The position numbers were made by a program, and so were the translations under genes. A stretch of 64,000 nucleotides of DNA from Lepidodermella squamata (lineage: Eukaryota; Gastrotricha): contig JBLDXI010000038.1 of NCBI GenBank assembly GCA_047495785.1, forward strand, positions 682,001 through 746,000, written 5' to 3'. The notes under the pieces are model-generated. The model had not been told where the DNA came from. It did not search any database and was given only the letters and a program-made list of their open reading frames with translations. Positions 34,002 to 44,924 of the stretch are shown piece by piece. Every line of letters starts with the position of its first letter. Position 1 is the first letter of the stretch.

Positions 34002-36812
34002 TGTTGTGGGCTAACCGATAACAAAGACGTGTTTCCGTTGTCGTTGATTTATTCTGTCACGGAAAGGCCCAGCGACTGAGATGGCATGTTATAGCCAAAC
34101 ATATCGCCCTTGGGCGCAGAGACAAAATTGTTGTGACGTACGAAACGCTCGAAAACTCGTCGCATCCGTTCAATCAGTTCGGGGATGGATGCGCCACAAA
34201 CAAGAACATCGTACTGGTACGCGATACAAATCCGTCGGTCAAGCCCAGCCAACACCTCCTCTTGCATAACCCTCTGTAGAACGGCCGGTCTCACCGAGAG
34301 GCCCATAGGTAGCACCTGAACTCGAGCCGGTTGCCGTCAGGTCCCCAGAAGCCAGAAGGCCGTTATAGGCCAGGAATCGCGATAAAGCGGTACCTGAAAG
34401 AAGGCGGACCTGAGATCGATCTTCACAAAATGCTTAGTAATAACGCATTGCCAGTCGCTTGTTGGTTTGGCGATAATCAATAGTCAGCCGTGTAAGTCCG
34501 GGGGTCGCCTTAGGCACGATGTGCGGGCAGGCGCAGAAGCGTGACCGCGACTCTTGAACTAGGCCATCCGCGCGGAGCTGTTCCACGTGTTTTCGCAGCT
34601 CAGCCTTTTGGAACGGATCCATATAGCGGTGCCGGGTGAATGACGGCCTGTTGTCTACCAGGTCGAGCTTGACTGGTTTGACCTTTGCGCCCATTCTGTT
34701 TTCAACAAAGAGTGAACGGAATTCAGTGGGGAGTTTCGTGACGGCTAGGGCCAGCATACACCGCGGCCTTAACGAGCATCGCCTCGAATTCGGCCTGCCT
34801 AGTCGTGTCATCGGAGGTTTGCGGCGCCGGGGACGCCGACGAGTTGAACACGAGCTTATCGTCCGATAACGAACAAACCGCGCCGTTGGGAACCAAAGCG
34901 TCCGCACCCAACGCGAAGGGCTGCAGCGCGGCGCTACGACGACTGGTACTGTCTGTGCCAACTCTCCGACCTGTAGGTTGACGAACGCCATGCCGCAAAA
35001 CGCGTTGATCGGCCAGACTCCGGCGAAGCTGACCTCGGTAAGCGTCATCGAGTTTAATCCAACCGATCCCCAACTCACGAAGATGCTCGGGATCCGCGGA
35101 CGATATCGGTTGCGTCGACTAGGTGGCCATTGACGACGACTGGGCTACTCAAGTCAGGTTCACCTGCCACTGTGATAGATGACCACTTCCGCTTCCCTGG
35201 GCAGCGCTCGGCTCGCAAAGGCGATGCGACACTGGCTTCGCCCTGCCTCTGAGACCTGTAGATCAATATTAGCAAAGAAACGGAGCCCGAAGTCGAGGCC
35301 CAGAACAAGCTGCTGGTTAATATTTGATATCGCAATAAATTTGTGGAGAAAGACCTCGTTCCCAATCGTTGCCGCCGTAGTCCGTAGATTGCCCAACATG
35401 ATTGAAACCCTGATGACTGAAGTTGGGCGCGTTGTGAAACGAGGGCGGCGGTGCATGCTGCAGCGGTTGTTGTTGAAAATGGTACTGCTGCTGAGACTGC
35501 TGCTGTCGCTGTTGCGACTGATGGTAGGGCTGATGTTGGTACGCCTGAGAAGGGCGCTGGCGGCGAAACTGGTCGCGGTTACGGTTCCGCTGCTGGTTGA
35601 GCTGTGCGTTGTTGCCTTGCGCCGACAGACTTGGCGCCTGCGAAGTGGCGCTGACGCTCGGCTTGGCCTCCGAGACAGCAGACGGCGAGGCCGAACCGCT
35701 TGGCGCGCCAGCTGCACCAGGCCCTGCTGGAATAACGCCACGAGCCTGAACTACCGCTCTCGCTTGCTCGACCAGGAGCACCAGCTCGTCAACCGGAAGG
35801 GGCTTGTTGCGGCATACTCAACGCGAGCTTCCTTGGCAACCAGTCCGCTAGGCCGTCGATGAAGGATTTTGCTTGCCCATGGGGATTCTCCTCCTCACCC
35901 ATTCGGGTGGCGGCGAAGAACACACGCTGGAAGAACTCGCGCAATGATTCACCCTGCCGCTGCTTCGGGTCCAACTCTACATCAACGTTGGCGATGATGC
36001 GATCTCGCGCAGCTTCGACCGTGTCAATGTGGGCGGCTGCACTTTCACCCAACGCCGCCTTGAACTCGGCGTTCAGCTTCATACGGTACACAATCAGCAG
36101 TTTATGCGGAGGCAGACAGCTGTAGAGCGAAGCTAATTCGAGAAACCCAGAAGTAAACGTCTGGATGGGCTCCTTCGACCCCAGAGAAGTGTATTTCATC
36201 AAGACCCCAAGAGCGGATTGCTCGGCCTTCAGAGCCAGCCGGCTCTGGTAAGAATGAAGCGCGGCGCGGGCATCATACACTGGCGGCCTTTGTCCGGGCG
36301 GAGAAAGTGGCCTGGCGAGCGGGCGGCATGGCGAGACGCGGAATCGCGACGGCGAGGTGGCGAGGCGATCTCCTCCTCCTCCGCAGCAGAGCTGAGAACT
36401 TACTGGCGCTGCGATCCGGTCGGCGTCGGTGGCATCATCATCAGCATCATCCTCGGAAACGGGCAGACGCGCGCCAGCCATAACCGGGGCAACAACAGAC
36501 GCCAGGAACAGGACCTGTGGGCGGAGCAAGTGACTCCGGACCGCCTGGCACCGGAATCGGCGGTGCAGCGGGTGGCACGGGATCGCCCGGAGACGGCGGC
36601 AACGTCGGGTCAGCAGCGAGCGGCGGCGAGACAGGGCGGGCCGCATGACCGATCTTCGCCTTGGCGCGCGGGCGACCAGCTGGAGCGCCAGTCCCCGTCG
36701 TAGTCTTCACATCCGCCGATCCAGTCGGCTTCACTTTCTTCGCAGTGCGCTTCATGCTCAGTCTGTTCGCGTTAGCCGATGCACCAAATGCAGATGCGCC
36801 CGACCCACAACA
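34002..36812 (-). mobile_element. Retroelement G2 (gag-protease-RT) nested in G1
   Basis: The termini are TGTTGTGGG (34002) and CCCACAACA (to 36812). The 5-bp target duplication TGGTC lies on each side (33997-34001, 36813-36817). Minus-strand order: gag begins about 50 nt from the terminus (36755, MKRTAKKVKP) and its core is at 36646-35789. A retropepsin-like part (35400-35240) ends VLGLDFGLRFFANIDL. RT pieces follow at 34670-34434 (KAELRKHVEQL, TIDYRQTNK) and 34315-34049 (AYQYDVLV where YxDD is expected). No RNase H, integrase or full LTR is present. It is degenerate and inactive by sequence. Confidence 0.75.
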
Positions 36813-37890
36813 TGGTCGATGGTTACTGGCACCCGAGATGCGGCGAGAAGGCTACTCAGGGCCGCCTTGCACTTCTCGTTCAATAGCCCGTGAATTTGCT
36901 TGATGACCACCGGGGTCGATTCCGGGTTCAGATCCTTCAGGGTCATATCGGGTTTAAGATACGTATTTCAGCGAACTGGACCAAGGCCACTGAGGCGAAG
37001 GGTCACGATATTGCCGAGCCAACGGGTCAATGGCAAGCATCCGCCCCAGAAGCTCGCAGTCTAGGCCTCCTCTTCCTTTCGTTCCTGAGGTCCAGGAGGC
37101 GATGGTAGCGCTGCACCTGGTAGTCGCGCTCCGGGCCTGGATAGGGATCGAGCAAGAGTGGCGCAATCCACACTTTCGTAGAACGCTTCGAATTCGGAGG
37201 CAAGGTCGACATAGCTTTGCCCTGCGTGCCAGGCGGGTTGCCCTGTACAAAGCAAATGTTTAAAGGAGCGTTCAAAGGAATTAAGCGGATCGGCATACCG
37301 GGTTCTGATAATGACAGGTGAGGCGGCAGAATGGGCAGAGGCAGACAAGTGATAGGTAAGCGCGTCCTGATGATAAAATATTGTATGGCGGAAAATACTG
37401 AAAAAACGTTGGGAACATACCGATCACGTGATAGCCGACTGTGTATGTAAGTAGGCTTGGTCTAACTTACAGAAGGGCGACAAGAGAAGGCGTGAACTGG
37501 TGAACCTTGCTGGACAGGAAGGCAGTGCGAAGGCGCGGACCGACGCAAGGAATAACCAACAAATATATATAAATGTTCTAGTAACAAAAAGGTAAGATTA
37601 AAATAAGGTGTTTTTAGGGCGATCTGACGGCAAGGTGTGTAAGTTGAAATTCGTGAAATTACTATAAAAAATGAAAGTTAAACAAAATGATAAGAGAGGG
37701 GCAGTGCAAGCGACCGCGAATCGCTTGTTCAATGGAGCGTGGCGGGACTACAACCTGTCACCGCCACATTGACCTCAATTCTTAAATAAATAAATAAATG
37801 ACTAATTTTCAATTTAGTTAAAACCCAGTCACCATTACTGGTGATAATCTTGGGTTGAATGTTGAGATACCTTATTTTATCGAGTAATAT
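36813..37890 (-). mobile_element. Gypsy-like retroelement G1, copy 2, 5' part
   Basis: Continues the G1 gag interrupted at 33996. 36818-37350 matches 20880-21530 of copy 1. 37350-37890 matches the presumed 5' non-coding region and flank (21560-22100), including an AAAT-rich stretch near 37783 and the start of the TACC-type inverted end. Frames are broken. Confidence 0.7.
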
Positions 37891-38193
37891 CCAACCTCGA
37901 ATAATAGCCCCGAAAATTCACCTGAATATTGGGTCCAAAGGTTAATAATAGCCCGCCTTGAATAATAGCCACATGATAGTAGCGATAGGCCTATCATCAA
38001 CTGATGAATGGAATGGGGAAGGTGCGAACGTTCAAGAAGGAGATTTTAACAGCATTGAAGAAAAACTGCGGCAACGAGGACGATTGCGACAGCAAATTCA
38101 AGCTTGGTGATATCGGAGCAGATGAACGTGCTTCACTAAGAATGTCGTGTGATTGATGTGTTGAAGTGATGATGTAGGTTATAGGATAAATAG

Positions 38194-38690
38194 ATTTAAT
38201 TATTACTGGATGTTTTCAATAAGGCATGTGCGGAGCTAGGTTTGAAAATCAGAATTAGTAAAACTCAATACAAGGTGATCGGTGAGGGAAGAAACTATCA
38301 ACTTGAATTAGACGGCAAACTATTGGAAAAAGTGACATCTTTCAAATATTTAGGAAGCATCATTACTTCCGATGGGAAAATGGACGAGGAGAACATGGCA
38401 CGCATAGTGAAAGCTGGCGGCTGCTTTGGTGCCCTCAATAAACTTACGTGCAATAGAAAACACGTCAGCTTAGCTACGAAGTTGAAATTTCTCAAATGCG
38501 TTGTTATTCCTACCGTCACCTATGCCTGCGAAACCTGGAACTTGACCACCCAACAACAGCAAAGGCTAAATGTAACTTTAATGCGCTGGCTTAGAACAAT
38601 TATGGGTCTGCTCAGGACAGACCACATTCCCAATGTAGATATTGGACTGATCTGCGACATAACGGAATTGAGTTAATTGAATCGAATAAA
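38194..38690 (+). mobile_element. RTE-like LINE RT C-terminal fragment
   Basis: The plus strand reads QLELDGKLLEKVTSFKYLGS, then CNRKHVSLATKLKF and VTYACETWNLTTQQQ. This is the thumb/C-terminal part of an RTE-like LINE. Its first ~80 bp match 2369-2451, so this copy shows what followed in the LINE interrupted at 2451. Stop at 38674. Confidence 0.8.
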
Positions 38691-40007
38691 AAATTTAGGC
38701 TGAAATATTTTTGTCATATACTATACTACCATTTTGGTAGGACCTCTTCCTTAAAACTAGCTCTATGGCCTCAACCAAAGGATTAAGCTGGAAGTCAAAT
38801 AACAAGAGCGAGCTCATCCGATTGACTTGAGTGCTTGGCACTCCTAAGCCTAGCGTCATCTGTTTGCAATCTCAGTAGGTGGTCAGCTTAGTGCTCACTT
38901 TGATGTTTGTTAGTCCTGAGGATGATGAAAAACTGGAGAAATCACGCAAAAATTACCAACTGGTTTTGTTAGCTCTTTGAAAATTATTTATCATAGTTGG
39001 CTTTTATGGGAGAAGTGTTCAAAATAGGAAATCATGTCGATTCCGGAAAATAACCAATACAAATCAGGCGTAGTAGACCGAAGGCTCAGCCTTTGTGATG
39101 AAAAATGTTCATTCTTATCCTCATCGAATCATGCTTGCAGGAAAATAGGGTGAAGTCTGAAATTTTCGCGCGTGTCATTTTCGCGCAAAATTAACACTTC
39201 AAGTGCCAAAAAAGTGACCCCAAGTCTGGGAATTAGACCCAATTATCGGACCCAGATTTCTAGTCCAGATTTCGGGTCTGGAAATTTGAGCCAATTTCTA
39301 GACCTTGCAGTATTACGTCATTTTCACGCGTTCTGGCTCTTTATTACTATTGATTATAAATTACTCAAGTATAATAACAACTCATTTTTTACTATCAAAG
39401 AGAAAATGAAGGCAAGATTTCATATTTTGTGCACACAGTGATTGATGAGACATTCACGAGGTGCATTTGCTGATAGCTATTCGAATCAACGTGAATACCT
39501 GGTATTATAATCATAAGAAGGCAAAATTTAGGTTTTTCTGGGCAGATGGCCGGCATAAGCCGAATTAAGAAGTCTCTTCCTCGACTACTACGTAATAAAG
39601 TCTACGCTAATTACTTTTCAATGCCTCAACGTGCTCAACATGTTCGTCCAAGTAGCTACCCATTCGAAAAGCATTCGAAAATGGCCTGGGCTCCAACCAT
39701 TCTACTGAAGAGATGCTTCATTCGGCCGAGTTTCGTTAGGTGCGGTATTATCATCGAAATAGGCTCGGCTTGCAGTGCTCGTCTAATTCTGGCTGGGATC
39801 ATCCATAAAAGGAGAACTTCAAACGTTGCGCTACTACAACATACAACTATGTTCCTACAACTATGAAACTCCGGTTGTTGTGAAGAATAATTCAGATAAT
39901 CTGGAAGCTGGAAATCGAATATGGAATTGTTAGAATCTATGTTATGTGTTATGTATTATGATGAGATACCTAATAAGATAAGATGATGAGATATAAGAGC
40001 AAGCGTA
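38691..40007. other. No gene; one unassigned frame at 39546-39866
   Basis: The plus-strand frame at 39546-39866 (106 codons) is basic and unrecognised. The segment 39188-39330 (around GGAATTAGACCCAATTATCGG) has an inverted relative at 33028-33187. No host gene evident. Confidence 0.35.
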
Positions 40008-40262
40008 ATGGAGATTCTATTACAAGATATAGTTGTATCTTATCAGGGTTCCGTTCTGGGCCCACTGTTATTTCTGGTCTATATTAATGACCTTACCGAT
40101 ATCCTACCTGAAGGTGTCTCCATTAAACTGTTCGCTGACGATTGTAAATTATACATAGTCTTTTGTAAAAATGATTCATCTCTCTCTGAACGTCTATCTC
40201 TATCTCTTGAAAACATCTTTGTCTGGCTTGAAACTTGGCAACTTGGCAACTTGGCTCTCCAT
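40008..40262 (+). mobile_element. CR1/Jockey-like LINE RT core fragment
   Basis: The plus strand reads YQGSVLGPLLFLVYINDLTD and SIKLFADDCKLY, covering the GSVLGP motif and the catalytic FADD of a LINE RT, then a thumb-like LENIFVWLETWQLG. It is truncated on both sides. Confidence 0.85.
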
Positions 40263-40689
40263 TGACAAAAATTTAGGAATACCTATTTGAATGTGTGATC
40301 TTTAGGGAATCATTTGGCCGTGACGAGTGTTTCGATTTAAAATGGAAAATCTATTGCTGCATGGCGAATAAACCTTGGCCTGACCTAGCGGTGGATTGCG
40401 GTTGGTGTAATCAAGACTTTCTTACCATATCGCTTATAACGGTACGACATATATTACCATCACTATTGTTCATTTGATTAAAAGCCCCCTCGAATAATAG
40501 CCCGATTGTTCCACTATTTTTCGAGTTCGGAAACGATTGGTATCCCAGGGTACTATTCGATAAAATACGGTATTAGAGGAACCCGTTGATCAAAAGTGAT
40601 GGTTTTCAAGGGTGTTCTTGAAAGAGAATCTCAAATCTAAGTAACAAATAACTATGCAGAAAACATAAAATCTAGGGCTCTAATTCAAT

Positions 40690-41930
40690 TCACCGATCAA
40701 ATTGCTCCTTGACGAACTCGACAAGACAGGCGGCTTGACGAGTGGCTCTGGTGGGCTCGAGTTTGCGCACGATGCTGCTAGTGTCGTTTGAGGCTTTAAT
40801 GCGGCGATGGAGGAACGTGCGTTAACCAGTGGTGTTTACGTTCGGCTCGCTGGCAAGCTGCCAGTATCATTGAAGCGCGTTCTAGTGAAGCTAACGATGT
40901 CCCTCGAGAAGGCTTCTATCAGCAGGTGGGGCGCTTCGCCGTGCAGGAACTGCCACATGAGTTGGATAACGTGCACGTTTCTTCGTCCGCGGAGCGAAAA
41001 CCATTGAAGGTCCCAGAGTAGTGAGTCAACGGGGAACTGTGCAGCATGGCTCGGATTCCAGCTCGTTAAGCTTTATCCAGCACGCCTAGCACAACATCGC
41101 AGAAGCCGAAGTTGAAGCAGCCAGGGTTGGCTCAGAATGATAACGCTGAGAAGATATTAATAACAATAATAACCCTCGTCTGTTGGAGCTCCAACTCCGC
41201 TCCAACTCCGGCTCAATATAATCAAAAGCTTCGAAACATGTTGAGGTGAAGAAGAACCAGATATTATTCCCAGCAACTGATCAATAGACGAATTCAACTG
41301 AAGGATTCCAATACGACCGAGCAGATTAAGATGTGCAGAAACATAAAACAAAACGTCCGAAGCGTTTTGCCGACAAGAAACGCCGGCAAGACGACTTTGC
41401 CCAAACAGGTATCGAGTGATTCCGTGCACTTGCGAATCTCGTGTCGCAGGGTTTAAGAGCATGAGAACCGATTTGCTTCCAAACTCAGTCGAAATATATT
41501 TCACCCCACAGCCACAGTCAATTTCGAGCTGGACTAACTGATTTGACACCAATAACGATTGAAAATGGCGTCAATTGAGTTCGATTCACCATCTATCGAA
41601 TTGTCGGGTTAAGTAACAGTAAATGTGTGTTGATCCCAGCCCATTGACGACCAAGACAAGCCGCTTGAATATGACACAGCTAGTGACAAAATTTCAAGAA
41701 CAAAGCAGTCAGCCGGGTGAAAACGAGCGGCGAAGAGTCTAGCCCGTCCAATGACACAGAAAGCGTAAGCAAGGACAATTCAATGAAAAATAACAAATTA
41801 CCCGTCATGCACAGAGACAGGCGGATGGCGAACCGGGCAATGGGTGAAATCGAAAAGTAAAATGTGTTCTAAAAAACAACAACAGTAAAAAATAGTTACA
41901 TAGTACTCTCAAGCTTTCAACTAAGAGGCA
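40690..41930 (-). mobile_element. Retroelement-like repeat, family R, copy 3
   Basis: 40730-41080 and 41580-41930 match copy 1 (13940-14310 and 14350-15880) without the LINE inserted there, so this copy supplies the empty site for that LINE. A stretch absent from copy 1 (about 41085-41575) reads LVQLEIDCGCGVKYISTEFG on the minus strand, similar to copy 2 and to the start of a retropepsin. Degenerate. Confidence 0.5.
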
Positions 41931-41960
41931 GTTAGAATTTGGTAGAAGCTTAGCAGCACT

Positions 41961-42797
41961 TCATACTTTGAGGAACATACCAGGGTCGAGCTCAGCCATG
42001 CAGTTGATCAAATCATGGCCATCCGCCCAGAACGATGCATTGCATTTCAAAGTGGGCTCGTCGTCTGAAAACTCAGGCGTATTCATGTGCTTTTCGATAA
42101 CGGAATGAAGTGTAAAACCACTTCGAGCGAAAACGTGGTGTTTCTTCGAAGGAAGTTGCACTGCGGCACACCAATCGTTCCAACCATCACCGACATACCA
42201 AACCTCGGGCTCGCCAAAACTTTCAAACTCTTGCATCCAATTTGCAATCTCAGAACCTGAAATTCGAAAGAAATTCTGGTTCTGTTCGATTAATTCCCGC
42301 AAAAAGTAACCTTTGCATAGATTGGTATTGCATCGTTTAGAAGGGCATGTTCCTGCTGTGGCTCTTTCCGATAAACTATCAACAGTGCTTAGCTTCAAAT
42401 GTCCATGCTCGTCGAATTCCGCGTGATTAGTCACAATTGATGCGAAGTATTTCTGCAAACCATTTGCTTCTAACGATGTCTCGATGAAAAATTTATTCGC
42501 ATCCGACAGGATCATCAACTTGTGATCTGGCAATGAACCCAGTTTCCGAATCAACTCCGGGATACCGGCGATGAATGGCAGCGATCCAAGGGCCTTTCGC
42601 AAATCTTCTTGTTTCACGGAGTGTTTCTTATGAAGTTCGTCCAACAGTTCGTTCAATTGGTGAATCCACAGTCCTTTGTAATCCTTCCGAGGGCTTCGGC
42701 CGCCAAGCAAAGGAAAAATTGAGTCGCTATCGACATCAATCAGCGTGTAATCAAAATCGAATATAACAAGGCGTTTGCAGAAATTTTCTGAACTCAT
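41961..42797 (-). CDS. PHOSPHO1/2-like HAD phosphatase, copy B
   Basis: Same phosphatase family as copy A. Begins MSSENFCKRLVIFDFDYTL; motif I DFDYT, motif II MILSDANKFF, motif IV YVGDGWNDWCAA, and the Cys-rich CPSKRCNTNLCKG are all present. I infer a 54-nt intron at 42257-42310 (GTTACT..TTTCAG) after CKG, at the same place and phase as in copies D and E. Removing it gives about 260 residues and restores CKGSE as in copy A. The intron is a multiple of three without stops, so retention would only add 18 residues. First gene right of the transposon block, in tandem with C, D and E. Substrate cannot be told from sequence. Confidence 0.93.
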   Translation of the reverse strand: MSSENFCKRLVIFDFDYTLIDVDSDSIFPLLGGRSPRKDYKGLWIHQLNELLDELHKKHSVKQEDLRKALGSLPFIAGIPELIRKLGSLPDHKLMILSDANKFFIETSLEANGLQKYFASIVTNHAEFDEHGHLKLSTVDSLSERATAGTCPSKRCNTNLCKGYFLRELIEQNQNFFRISGSEIANWMQEFESFGEPEVWYVGDGWNDWCAAVQLPSKKHHVFARSGFTLHSVIEKHMNTPEFSDDEPTLKCNASFWADGHDLINCMAELDPGMFLKV

Positions 42798-42979
42798 AAC
42801 TTCAAATATTCTAGAAAAGAAGAGTTAATAAATTCAGATAAATTTATCACAACTAAAGCACCGGTGCATTCAAAACAATATCCATAAAATATTTTAGGAA
42901 GTCTTGAGTGAGATCGCATCCATTTTTGAGGAAGCGGCTAGAATAACAATAAAAATACAGCTAGCACAGATTTGAAATT

Positions 42980-43753
42980 CTAGTTAGGTAAACAAGATTC
43001 GTCAATTTTAGCCATTCTTTTGGCCAACTCGTGACCATCTTTCCAAAACGAGGTACTGCAGCGGATTATTGACGAGCTCTTCGATCGTTTTTGAAGCATA
43101 GTTTCAAGAGCGTAACCTGATCGAGCGAAGACAAAATGCCGCTTTGAGGGTAATTGGACCGCAGCACAGTAATCGTTCCAACCATCGCCAACAAACCAAA
43201 CGTCAACATCAGCACCCAGCTCCGCCTTCAAACTATCGATTATGTGTTGAATTTCAGAGCCTTTGCACAGGTTATCGGAACATTTGCGAGTCGGGCAGGT
43301 CCCGGCTTTGGCACGAGTCGACTGTTCGTGGCCTGGTCGCAACTTCAAACGGCCATTTTCATCGAATTCTGCATGGTTCGTGATAATAGCGCGGAAATAC
43401 TTGCGAAGATCATGAGCACTCAGTAGAGTATCGATGAAAAGTGTATTGGCATCGGACATTATTATCAAATGTTGATCTGGCACTTGACCCAGACGTCGTA
43501 TTCAGTCGGGCATGCCTTCGACAAACGGTAGTTGTAGAACGGCACGACTGAAATCTGCCTCTTTTACTTTATATTTCGAATGAAGTCTTTCGAACAGGAC
43601 GTTGGTGTGATCAAGCCACGATTTGTTGCCACGTGGCAGGGTTTCTTCAATATCACCATTTGTCAACATCGGCATGACTTCAAAGTAGCAATTGCAGTCG
43701 ATCAGTGTGTTGTCAAAATCGAATATAACCACTCTTTTCAACGACATTTTCAA
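42980..43753 (-). pseudogene. PHOSPHO1/2-like HAD phosphatase, copy C (nonsense codon)
   Basis: The copy is full-length: MKMSLKRVVIFDFDNTLIDC, motif II IIMSDANTLF, motif IV WFVGDGWNDYCAA, Cys-rich CPTRKCSDNLCKG, about 257 codons and no intron. A TGA at 43502-43504 sits in the segment GMPD-stop-IRRLG, where copies A, B and D have P-E/A-L-I-R-K-L-G. One base change from a Leu codon would explain it. All other catalytic positions are preserved and no frameshift is seen. It is therefore a very recent pseudogene, a segregating null allele, a sequencing error or, less likely, a readthrough gene. It lies 76 bp from copy D. Confidence 0.85.
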
Positions 43754-43828
43754 TAAAATCTAGAAATGTCAAAATAAGCTAATTATTCTCTAGAATAAGA
43801 GGCCATGACAATAGAAAGGGAAGGGAAA

Positions 43829-44669
43829 CTAGTTTTCGTTCAATTCAGGGTCAAGTTTGGCCATGCACTCTAACAGCTGGTGCCCGTCGTCCCAAAACGA
43901 GGCATTGCACTTCAAGTAAGGCTCGCTACAATCAGTATTTTCTCGCATAGTTATCATTTTATGCAACTGATAGCCTTTTCTAGCAAAAACATGGTGCTTA
44001 GTCGAGGGTAATTGAATAGCAGCGCACCAGTCATTCCAACCGTCACCAACGTACCAAATTTCAGGCTCGCCAATTTTCTCATACTCCTGCAATAAGCTAT
44101 CGACTTCTGAGCCTGATGAGAATAACATCGCTATAAATAAAGACTTTCGAAGATTGCTGGAGCAAACCTTTGCAAAGATTATCCGGGCATTCGCGAGTTT
44201 GACATATCCCGGCTCTAGCTCGCTTTTGCATCTCAGGAACCGGGCTCAGAATCAAATGACCATTGATGTCAAACTCCGCATGATTTGACAAGATGCGCGA
44301 GAAATATTTCAGTAAACCATTCGACTCCAGTGCAGTTTCAATGAAGTACTTGTTAGCATCTGAAAGCACCATCAAACGATTTTCTGATTGACTGCCAAGT
44401 TTCCTAATCAGTGCAGGGATTCCAGGAATGAGAGGCAATTTCTTCAATGCGGCGTCATAGTCTTCCTTCCCGACTTGATGGTTGCCGTGAAGTTCTTTCA
44501 ATGCCTTATTTACCACGAGAAGCCAAGATCCTCCAGTCCAAGCCCCCTTGAACAAATTTTCTCTAGCTAGATCTGACAAAATTGAATGGCTGTCAATGTT
44601 GGTGAGGGTGTGATCGAAATCGAAAATAACCAGACGCTTGCAAATGTTTGATAACCGTTTGGCAGCCAT
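43829..44669 (-). CDS. PHOSPHO1/2-like HAD phosphatase, copy D
   Basis: Two exons, 44168-44669 and 43829-44112, joined across a 55-nt intron (44113-44167, GTTTGC..CATCAG, phase 1). The product is about 261 residues. It has DFDHTLTNIDSH (motif I), MVLSDANKYF (motif II), YVGDGWNDWCAA (motif IV) and CQTRECPDNLCKG. Start chosen at MAAKRLSNICKRLV. Everything needed for catalysis is present. Head-to-tail with C and E with short spacers (76 and 255 bp), consistent with tandem duplication; each copy could still have its own promoter. Confidence 0.93.
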
Positions 44670-44924
44670 ATCAATCGAATATATTTGTAATATCGACTAT
44701 AATTAAATTAATATATTAAATACCAACTAATTATGAGTATTGTTGAAAGCGTGCTGCAGAAGATTCGAGCATAAAATGAATCAGCATAGTAAAATTCACG
44801 ATTTCTGATTTAACATGAAAGAATTGTAAAACAAAAGAAACCCGGCACCAGAGGCAAAAATACCCAAAAGATCCCAGTTTAAAGCTAACGGCACAGTTTT
44901 CGGAATAATAATGACAACTGGAGA

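Larger units (their letters stand above)
37868..40572. mobile_element. Possible 2.7-kb TIR element with TA flanks
   Basis: The left end TACCTTATTTTATCGAGTAA (37868) and the right end, complement of TACCGTATTTTATCGAATAG (to 40572), are inverted with three mismatches over 22 bp. Both include a terminal TA. Motifs of the type CTCGAATAATAGCCC recur near both ends (37895, 37955, 40487). Inside are two LINE fragments and no transposase. That the two ends belong to one insertion is inferred. Confidence 0.45.

Noticed and set aside
39546-39866. 106-codon plus-strand frame as a host gene
   Set aside because: Basic composition without motifs, isolated in transposon debris, with no splice or homology support.
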